Assembly: GCA_000310025.1 (NCBI GenBank)
Contig: FN649751.1
Location: 2,591,208-2,611,360, forward strand
Direction of reading: 5' to 3'
From: Ectocarpus siliculosus
Lineage: Eukaryota; Sar; Phaeophyceae; Ectocarpales; Ectocarpaceae
DNA length: 20,153 bases
The translations under genes were made by a program, and so were the position numbers. The notes beneath the pieces were generated by a model, which was not told the origin of the DNA, made no database searches, and saw nothing but the letters and a program-made list of their open reading frames with translations. Shown one piece after another: positions 8,880 to 19,006 of the stretch (its first letter is position 1; the number at the start of each line of letters is the position of its first letter).

Positions 8880-8917
<38 letters not shown>

Positions 8918-11900
8918 GGTCTTCTGCAAACAGCTCCTGCTGGGTTGGCGGAAAAGTGCGCGTGTGTGTGCGTGTCCCCTTTTTTTCGCGCTCTCTCGTT
9001 GCCGAGCGCTGGCGTGTGGCACATCGTGTAGGCCAACAAGGCGACCCCCAACGCCAGCATGTTTTTCCTCCTGGCAGCCCGTGTTTGAGGTGGCACACCA
9101 GTAGCAGGTGTGTCTGGTTTTGGTTGACGCTCATAAAAAATTGATTACAGAACGGACTTTTTACGGCCCCTTCTCTTATGCCGAGAGGGCCCATCATCCA
9201 TGCGTCGACCGACAGCTGCTGCCTCCCTCTCGCACACAGGAACTCCGTTTCCTACCGCGTGCACCCCACCTCTCGAGGCTTTATCTGGTTGGTGTTTGAG
9301 ATTATCCCCCTTTTGGTAGTGTTCATCATGGCACCATCACCCCCTACTTGTCTACAGCAGTTGCCCCTGTTCTCGCCACAGGCTGTGAACCAACGGCAAG
9401 CTGTGTGCGAGTGAGAAGGTCCCAAGGCTGACAAAACACAGCAGACGCGCGCTGCCCTAAACCAGCCAAGAGTCGCGGCCGTTCGTGTGTTGGTTCAGTG
9501 ACGGCGGCCACCGCTGCACCACCCCCACCAGGGCTGCTAGTGGGGTACTTCAGCACTCGCACATTATGTTCGTGCAGACTCGGACGGGCTACAAACACAG
9601 CAACAGCCAGCATTTTTTTACTCTTCATCCCTATGTGTCTGGCCCTCTCTCGTCACACTTGGGGGGCATGTGTCCCGCCTGTGTGGGTGTGTTGTCACAC
9701 GTGCATAGCTGCGAAGGTCTGGTTGCGTCTGCGTGTCCGGTTCTCCAGAGGGCATTTTATTTAGCACTGCTGTTAGACGCAGAGGTTCGACACAAAAGAA
9801 AGCGCACGTTTGACACATTAGCCGGCAGGCAGGCAGAGGTCTGTTCACCGCTGTGTACGTACCGCAACGGCGGGGTGCGGTGCAACTGCTGCTTCTGTGT
9901 TGCGACCCTGGCCCGTGGGGTAACACGGGTCTCTAGTCTTTTGCGGGTGTTTCATTCACCCGGGGGCGTCTCGGGAGGACGCTGAGAGGCCGAACTCAAA
10001 CGCCAGCTCGTACACACTCGCCAAGCGCTTGGCATTTTCATTTGTAATTTCAGCAGCAGCTACTTGTACGGTACTCGCATCCGAGAGCGAATTTCTTTTC
10101 CACGCCACATGAAGCTTTTCAACGGCAGAGGGTGGGGGTCACGCGCCCCTGTATTTGATCTGATTGGTTTGACCTCACTAACCGCATGAAGAAATAGCTC
10201 CTGTAACGAGATTGGTGATCTAGCGTTCCCACGGCACGAGCATTTAGAGTATTTTGTCGTGAAACACGGACAAACTCGAGCTGTGCTACAGGGTCCAAGA
10301 GGGACGGGGGAATTCTGCTTTGAACTTTGGAGTGTAAACGACATACATGTCCATCGGCTTTCCCTATACAAGTATTATTATGATGTGTCGTTGCTAGTTG
10401 AGCCACGGCCTGACGACCTCGGAACAGGAAGGGCGCTTATTTCCGCCCTGCTTTCCTTTCTTTGTTTCTTTGTTTCCTTCTCTCTCTAAGAACCATACAG
10501 ATTTATCTCCATCCGTGGATAGATACTGCTGACGTGTGACTCATATATTGACATTTTTCATGTTTGTTGGGATGGCCTGCGATATAATTCGGAAAAATCG
10601 CTGGTTTGCCTGGATAAATGCGGAATTGGAGGTACTAGACACGGGAGTTTGTTTTTGTGTAGAGACTGACTCCAAGGGCCCACGAATCGAGTTTCCTGTC
10701 TGTTCAGGGAGGGTTTAAGCGGGTGCAACGTCATCGAACTAAAACTCCGCCGTAAAGCGAGCCTCGCTTTTAGTCGTCTTGAGTCTCACGTGTTCAGCTC
10801 CGTGTGAAACTGTTTTTGTTGTGTAGACATGATTGGCCGACGTGCCGATTCTTGTCGTTGGCTCTAACCCTACAATAAAAATAGACGTAATTTTTTGTTG
10901 AAATTGTTTTGCTGCTGGGGTTGCGTGTGTGGTTGCTCCCCACAGCAGTTGTGATCTAAATTTTGGTTTAGTAGCGTACGTCATTTCCATGTACGTACGT
11001 CCTGGACGCAACCGAACAACGGCGCAGGGCTGTAGTCTTGCATCGATGCTCTCTTCCTCTTGCCGCTTGCGCCATTCTTCTGGCCTAACCTCTATACAAC
11101 ATAGGGTTATGTGGCATAGGGTTGAAGCGAGTGATGTTGTAGAGAGGTGTAGGTTGCCTGCGTAGCATCTCCTCGCACACGTGACGATGCGCCTCCCTCT
11201 TCCCACGCACCCTCTCGTTTCTTGTTGGCGGTACGTTCTTGTGTCATCTTTTCCGTATCGAATTGTGTTCTTTGACAAATATTACTATATAACAGCGATC
11301 GGCTGCCCGGTGGACGGCCCGAGCGACCGAGATGCGAACCGCAACAACGTCGACGACCTCTCCAACTGGTTGGTCAACGACCACAAGGGGCATTTCCTGG
11401 TCTGGAACATCTCCGACCACCGCTCGAACAACGGCGGAGGGCGCGGGGGCGGCGGCGGGAGGCAGCAGGCGGCCGGCACGCAGGTGTCTCGGAAGCTTCA
11501 CCAGCGGCTGCAGGGGCAGGTCCTGGACATCCCGTGGGGCAGCCGGAACCGGCGTTGCTACGTGCCGTCCATCAGACATCTCCTGCGCGTCTGCTACTCG
11601 ATCAAGGTGAGCGAACGAAGGGGGCGTGGGAGCTGCCGTAGATGCCGTCCGGATTGTGTGAGTGATGCACACTACATGCCCTTGTCAGGGAGAAGAACTT
11701 TATTTTGTTGGCTTTGCTTGACGCGTGATGAGCTACATAGCGTGCATTTTTTTTTTGCTGGTTTCGTTGGCAGCACGGCGTAGTGGCACGGCTGCCTTCA
11801 GATCGTAAGCAGCGGCATTGCTCGCGCGCGACTACAGCCAAGTGGGCCTTTTTTTTTTCCCCGTCTCACTCGCGCAGAAACCGATGCTCCTACGGTACTT

Positions 11901-14345
11901 GCTGCCTCTGCCTTTCCGGCGTGTTCTGGCGCTTTCCTCCCGTCAGACTGGCGCGGTAACCCCGAGGTTGCTCGACGTGAAATCGCTTCGCGCAGCACTG
12001 GTGTTTTGAAGATTAACCTGGCGGCTGAATCCATTAGACACACTCATGTCCACGCACTCCACACAAACCCCTCTTGTAGTGTTGCGAGGCCAATGGTCTG
12101 TAGCGACTACGGCATGCGTTTACGTGAGAGCCCCCTCCCTCCCCCCCTCGAAAACCCAATATCCGGGGCGGCCATTTGATTGCGACAGGGCTGGCTCGAC
12201 CTGGATCCGGAGAACATGGCTGCCGTGTTCTGCGCGAACGGAAAGGCGAGGACGTCGGTGCTCTTGGCGTGTTATCTGCGGTTCGAGGGGGAGGAGTCCA
12301 CCGCCCTCGAGGCGTATCGTCGAGTGTGGGCGAAGCGAGACCCGGAGCAGAAGCCCGAGCAGGTATAGTTTACAACCCCAAAGTGCCCTTTCTTTTTCTT
12401 TTGCTCTTTCTCGTCGGCGTTTTTTTCGATTTTTGGAGCAGAAATCGAGCAAAGTAGACCAAATACGTTGTTATTGCTAGTTCTCGTCAATTTTTTTCGA
12501 TGTTTCGATCAAAGCAGGAATCCAAGGGGGTGCTGGTGGAAAGCCATTTTTTTATTCTTTTTCGCTCCATTTTTTGGCGTTTTTGTTTTCGAGCAAGACC
12601 CAAAAATGCAGGAACCCGACCGCAGGTGAGCCGAACGGCGCAAAGGTCGTTGAGAGCTGTGTATCGTATGGTGTCGTTTATCACCACAGCAGAATGCCCA
12701 CGGGCCCAGCGGCTGGGCGTTACACCTGGAGCGAGTCTTGGCGTGTGTTAGGTGCATATGTGTCGGTGTTATTTTCATTATTTTCTCGCGAAAGACGGCA
12801 TGTTGTTGGGTGAGTGCTCGATTGGGGCCAGGGGAGGCGAGGCCAATGGTCTAACTTATTCGGCATGCAAAAACATGAATACCCCCCCCCGATTTGTGAT
12901 CGCCTCTCCCCCCTTGCACCCATACGTACTCCAGGTTATCCTCCACACGCCCCGGAGCCTCTTCGCCCTCTTCGACAACTTCGACTGCTGCATACGGCTG
13001 GGCCGGCCGCCGCGGGGAGGGGCCGGGGGCGGCCTGTTGGTTGGGGTGGCGTTGAATGGCCTGCCTCTTGCGGAGCCCCCGGTGCTCGAGGTGTACGGAC
13101 CGACGCAGCTGCTGTACTCGAGCACCCAGGAAGAAGAGGACAGTCACGTGGTAGGTGCTGGTGTTTAGTCCGTGACGTGGCGTCTTGCGGTAGTTTTGAG
13201 GCTAACATCGTGGTGGTGGTGGTAGGTGGTCTAGCAGCGGTGAAGTTGCAGCTGGTGTGGCAAATCTCAGGCTCTACTCTGCACACGTTGGAGTCGCCTT
13301 CCTTGACCCCTTTGCCCCGCCACCCACGCCTCGCGGTTTTATCAACAACAACAAAAAAATCGCCACGGTAAACAGCTGTGGAACGAAGATCAAGGGTTCT
13401 TCAAGGTCAACAAGCCGCTCACGGGGGACTTCGTAGTAATCGCGCGGTTCAAGGGTACCGACGGGGCCGCAGAGACGGGGCCGGAGGGGGTGTTATTCCG
13501 ATACTGCAACCACACGTGCTTCTTGCCGCAGGGGGAGCAGGTCGTTCTCCGGAAGTCTGAGGTGCGTGGTGTGGCCAGCGCAAAGCGCCCGTCTCGATTT
13601 TCTTGCCGTGGGTTTTGACAGCTTAGAGGCGTTCTTCCCTCACGGGGGTGGTATTGTGTATGTATCCGGGTGTGTCGATAGACCTCCCTTCTTATTTTTT
13701 CTCTCCTTGCGAGCGCGCCGGGCACGTGTACAATATCGAAGGAGAGCAAGGCGGAAAAGTCGTTCCATACCGCGGTAGGACTGCTGCTGTAGACTCTCCT
13801 GTCTTTGTGCTCGTGAGAGCCGCTGGCGTGCTGATTCGAGCGTTTGCGCGAGCTCCCGAACGCGTAGGCATTGCGAAGCCCTCAATATTTGTTGGCACCA
13901 CACTGGAAGAATGCTTTTTATCCTTTTTTCTGCCTGTACATGGCAGTCAAGTCCCCGGCCCCCGGCCTTGCTTGCTGTCGAACCGTTGCCTCTCATACCC
14001 ATGCTCCCGCGATGTCGCGTGCGATGTCGTCCTTTGCTCGCGGCGAACGCGCGCGTCAGAACCCCCAAAAAAGTGCGGACGTAAGCGGGACCTCCATGTG
14101 TCGACAAAAAGACACCCGCCCCCCGGTTCTTAAAGACGAGAAATACCTGCGTGCCCCATGTGCCATGCGTCTGTTTTCTTTTGACAGGTGGACGTGATGC
14201 CGAGCTACCGGGACCAGATCCCGGACGATGTATTCAGCGTGTCCTTGGTCCTTGTGCCTGAAGAAGAAGAGGACGCCGGCTCGAGCTTCTCCTTCCAGGA
14301 GCAGGACCAGGTCAAGGTCGGCCCCGCCGCTACCCAGCAAGGTAC

Positions 14346-14380
<35 letters not shown>

Positions 14381-17300
14381 TGGGGTGCGTTCGTGGATTT
14401 CTTGGTGGGGTTTTGTTCGTGGTGTTGGGGATGATGACCAGCCCTGTGTGTGTGTGTGCGTCCGAGGTGTGTGTGTGTAGCTGTGAACGGGGTTTTGCTC
14501 CGTGGCTTGGACGTTGCGCTCGCGTGGTTTACGCCTGTTTTCGTCTAGTTTTTTTTTCTCGCGGGCAATACGCAACAGCACGCACGCTCCGCCGTGCGAC
14601 AGAACCAGCGTGGATTTATTCCTCACGAGTTCGCGCGGTGTCCCCCCCTCCCCCCGCTGTCTCTCTCCCGGCTTTCGGCACTCGCTAGGCAAGCAAGCAC
14701 CCCCTGTGCGTGTTGGGGTGTAGTTTCGGCCGCAGTGCTCGCCTACTCCCTCCCCGCGTTGTCTTTGCTTGTGTTTGTTCAATCCTCACTTCTCTTCTCT
14801 GCTTTTGTTCACTTTGTCTCCCTTTGTCGACACGGGTGGACGTGTTGGTTAACACAGGCCTGGCGGACCTCAGCTCGTTCCACTTCGTGACCCCCTTGCT
14901 CCCTCGGCTCGACAAGCTCCTGGGGCGGGGTTTCCCTCCCGAGGCGTCGACGCTGGCGCTGCAGCTCGCCAACAACGATCTGAGCGCGGCGATTACGATG
15001 ATGAAGGAGAGCCCGCTGCAGGACCTCATGACGTACCGCCTGGCGCTCTCGCCGAGGTCCTCGGAAGGTTTTTCGCCGAACCGAGGGCTTCGGGCCAAGT
15101 CCATCTCGGTGGTGTCGCCGGGGTCGATGCTCGAGTCGGATCAGGTTCGGACACCGCACGCCGTCGTTGCTTTTTGTTGAGTGACCGGTGGAGGTCGACG
15201 CGCTTGCGAAAAGCAGTAGTAGTAGCGCTACGTAAGCGTCGGCGACTATGCTCACAAGTAGGTGATGGTGCTGCGCGAACGTGCCGCGCTCTTTAAGAAG
15301 CCCTCGTGTGCCTTGGATGCAAGCGTGTTGTCAGCGGTGTATCGTGTGGTCGCATGCTCGACTCGGAATGTGTGCGTGTAGCACCTGCAAAGTACTGTGC
15401 CAGCCAAGAGACTTCGTCCGACCAAAGCCAACTATAATATGTTTTTTCACGCACCAAGTCTTGCCTTCTTTCCTGCGAATACCCCTTTCCGCAAACGCAA
15501 CCGTACCGTCACGTGCAGGGAAACCTGTCGCTCGACCACTACGAGGACTCCCAGCACAGCAGAGACTCGCTCGATGGCCCCGGCGGCGGGATCGGAGCGT
15601 TTAGGCGTGACCACCAGCAGCCTGGCCATTAGGGCGTCGTCCGGCTTCCCTCGCGAGAATTCCGGCGGGATCTCGAGCAGCAACGCGGCTCCCTGGGGCT
15701 CGGGGATGGGGGGCGGGGGCAAGGCAGACGCGGGCGGTGCCGGGGGCGGCCAGCATTACGTGGTTCCCGGCGGTATTTGGTTGCCGACGCCCAGAACGCA
15801 GGGCACGAGTAGCTTTTCTCCGAGCAGCAGCGCCGGCGGCGGCGGGGGCGGAGGGGCGGGGGGCGGCGGCGGGGGCAGCGTTGCGGCGCGGGAGAGAGAA
15901 GAGGGCGGGGCCGAGAGCAGAAGCAGCGCTGCCAACGGCGGGTTCTTTGGTGGCAACGAGCCGCACTGTGCGCGATGTAGCAACGCGGATGCCGGCGGGC
16001 AAGCGCAGGTAAGCGATGGGGGCGAGCTCAGAAGGTTGGATGGGTACTATTGTGCCTCGGGGTTGTCGACCGTATTGTGCTTTTTGTTGTCGAGAGTCAA
16101 GGTCTCCCTCGGTGTATACGTTTGTTGTAAGCGCGACGTATGGAGCCCTCGTTCCTCTTGGACACCCATGCCCATGCGATGATCTCCTCCGATATGCTCA
16201 ACTTACACTGTTTTCTATCTCTCTTGCCGCTTCCCCCTCCTCTCTCTGTCCAGGTGATCACATGCAGCGAATGCAGCCAAGGGTTCCACACCTTCTGCGT
16301 GGGGGAAAAGCGGATACCCTACGCGCTGTTCCCGCCGGAGCAGCGCGTTCTCCGGGACGCCTTCGTCGCCGAGCACATCGGCGCAAGGTGGCAGTGCTCC
16401 AAGTGCCAGACCCAGGCGTCCCAGGCGACCATGTCCCCGTTCCAGGCGGCCGGTAACGACTTGTACACGCCCCCGTACAGAGATTTCGGCTCGCGGTCTT
16501 CGTCCACAAGCAAGCTGCTGGTTCTGCCGGGAGTCAAGGAGGACGGCGGTGGGACGGGGTCTTCCTCTTCCGTCGTCTCCCTGTCGAGGGGGGTGAGCGG
16601 CGACGGGGGCGACTTCGACGCAGACCTCGCGGACGTTTCGCCGTCCAAGGGACCCGTCGAGCCGTCGTCTGCGCCCCTGCCGGCGCCTTGCTGGTCGAGG
16701 TCGGAGTCGAAAGATGCGGTGGTGGTGGAGCCCTCGTCTGCGCCCTCCTGGCTGCTGGCGCCGGGGACGGGTCCCGCGACGCCCCGGAAAGGGAAGGCGG
16801 TTGCCGAGGCAGGGGGAGGCGAAGAGGTTGGGGGTGAAGAGAAGGGTGACGAAGAGGCAGATGGTCCTGAGGCCGGCGGCAGAGCGCAAGAGGCGGCGAC
16901 AGAAGCCGGTGCTGCGAAAGGCGAGGCAGGAGGAGGAGGAGGGAAGCCCGACGGTGCGGAGGATGGCACGGGCGACGACGCCGAGGCAGCGCCGCCGGTT
17001 GAGCGGGAGGGGGGTGAGGGTGAGGGTGAGGTGGTGGCAGTAGACGCGGAAGACAGGGAGGAGTCCGAGATGAGCGCCGATAGTTTGGACAACTTCAAGA
17101 ACGAGCAGCGAGCGGCGGAACTAGCCGTCACAGGTGGCGTTCGCAAAAGCGCAGAGGGAGGCGAGGCGGAGGAAGTCGTTTCTCCTTCCGCCGCCGCCGC
17201 CGCCGCGTCCGCGAGCGATGACGGGCCGGAGTTGTCGACGATAGCCGGGGAGGAGGCCTCGGAATCGGCGGTCGAACCGCCGAAAGAGCTCGGCACAGAG

Positions 17301-18968
17301 GCGCCGGCCGTCGAAGGGGGAGGTGACGGCGAGGAAGCGGGGATTGTAGTGGGGGGGGGTAGCGACGGGGGGGTAGAAGCTGGGGGCGAAAGGGAAGCCC
17401 AGCCCCGAGGAGAGGGGCACTCGGCGGAGGGGTTGGCGGCTGCTGCTCTGCCTGACCTTGTAGCCAAACCCGCGGATTTGGCGGAGTTAGCTCGGGTGCT
17501 GGGGCTGACGGCTGTGGTTACCGTAGCTCCCGTCGGCACTCAAACCGACGATGGTGGTGCCTCCGCGGCAGCAGAAGGGCTGGAAGCGACACCCGCTGCT
17601 GCTTCTGCTGCTGCTGCTGTTGCTGCTTCTGCTGTTGGCGTTGAAGGAGAAGAGGCGGGCAACGAACCAGGTGTCAGTTCTCCGGCTGCTGAGGTTCTGA
17701 CGGGACCCGAAGAGCTGGTGGAGGACGCAGCTCCCGAGAGCGTGGAAGGCGAGGAGGAGTCCCGGAAAGAGTCCGTCGATGTTCCGGTCGCAGCCCCTGG
17801 GTCGGAGGGTCTGGTGGACGACACCGCCGCTGAAAGCCAACCACCGGGAGCAGAGGCCGGTGAAAAAGAATCGGGCGTCGCTGCTATCCCTTCCTACCCT
17901 TCCCCCGGGTCGGGGAGACGGAGGGATTCGTACGATATGGGTGGGATCGCGGCGGGGCAAAGGGTTGTCGGAGAGGCCGCTCTGACTCCCGAAGGGGTCG
18001 AAGAAGATTCTGGAGGGGAGGAGAAGGTGGTCGTGGAAGGAGCTACCTTCTACTCCACTCAGGAGCTCGGAGCCGAGCTCGCCGAGGGAGAAAATAATCG
18101 CGACGATTCGTTCGCCAGCGCCGAGGAGGAGGATGAAGCAGCAGAGGCCGTAGCGGCAGCAACAGCTATCTCCGACGAGGCCGGTATTTTGGAGCACGAC
18201 GGCGATGCCGGATCGCTGTCAGCGCGTCCCCCGCCGATGGCGCCGGTGTCGCAGGCACGGGAAGGAGAGCGGCAGGGGGAGGGGGAGGAGGAGGACGAGG
18301 CAGAAGGCAGCGGCGGCAGCACGTCAGGCAGACGATCGCGACGGCCGCCCCGCCCTGCCGCCATCGCTCTCTCTTCCCACGATGACGACGAACAATATGG
18401 GCGGCAACAACCAGGCGCTCTCTTGCTCGATTTTCCCAGGTCTCCCGCGTCCAGCCCCGCCGCCGGCGGGCGCAGCGCGGCGGGCCCGTCGTCTCTGCCG
18501 TCGCAGCAGTCGCTCTCCTCCCCCGGCGGGGTCGGTGGCTTCCCGGCGGCCTCCTCTCCCGGCAGGATCAGTCCGCCGAGATCGCCGTCCCCGAGCCGCG
18601 TCGGCTTCTCGGCCTCCCTACGGGCCAGGACCCCTCCGCGGTCCCCCCGCCGCCACCCGCCCGTCGGGCAAGAGCCGGGCGACCGGCTGCTGGAGACGAG
18701 TAAAGGCCCCGTCTGGAGCCCGGCCCAGTCCCCGAGGAGAAAGTCGGTGGCGAGGATTGGGCAGACGACGCCCGAACAGGTAGGCGCCGGCGGGAAGCAA
18801 ACACCCCGGGGGGAGAGAGAGCGGGAGGGCGGGCGCGGCGGCTCGCGTAGAGAGTCTTCCAGCTCGAAGTCGTCCTTGCGCCGGTCTTCGTCGTCTTCGG
18901 TGGTAACACGGCCGCTGCTGAGCGACGGGGAAGACGGCGGTGGGAGCGCCGGCAGAGGGGGAAGCAGG

Positions 18969-19006
<38 letters not shown>

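Larger units (their letters stand above)
8865..11295 (+). other. Intron 1 of PTP-C2-PHD gene (2.4 kb)
   Basis: The longest intron, 2,431 bp. It opens with gtgagt and (CTG)12 and ends atataacag. It includes a T/C-rich 10440-10490 region and an imperfect hairpin at 11085-11150. Open frames on both strands are short, have no GC3 bias and no recognised domain. Exons 1 and 2 join without a gap in the PTP alignment, so no exon is expected here. Confidence 0.65.

Noticed and set aside
10739-11278. Minus-strand open frame of 179 codons containing GLEPTT
   Set aside because: GLEPTT-type peptides often come from spurious translation of tRNA-like or repeat DNA. It lies antisense in intron 1 with no other support. 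A tRNA fold was tried around 10820-10890 and the D and anticodon arms do not form.
15397-15518. ATG at 15397 as the start of a separate PHD gene
   Set aside because: It lies in intron 7 before a good acceptor. The first codons after it have no coding bias, and the exon 8 frame entering from exon 7 is clearly coding.
16319-17539. Minus-strand open frame of 406 codons opposite exon 9
   Set aside because: It is the mirror of a GC3-biased coding exon and has Ser/Pro/Ala low complexity with no domain. The plus frame carries the PHD finger and correct splice sites.
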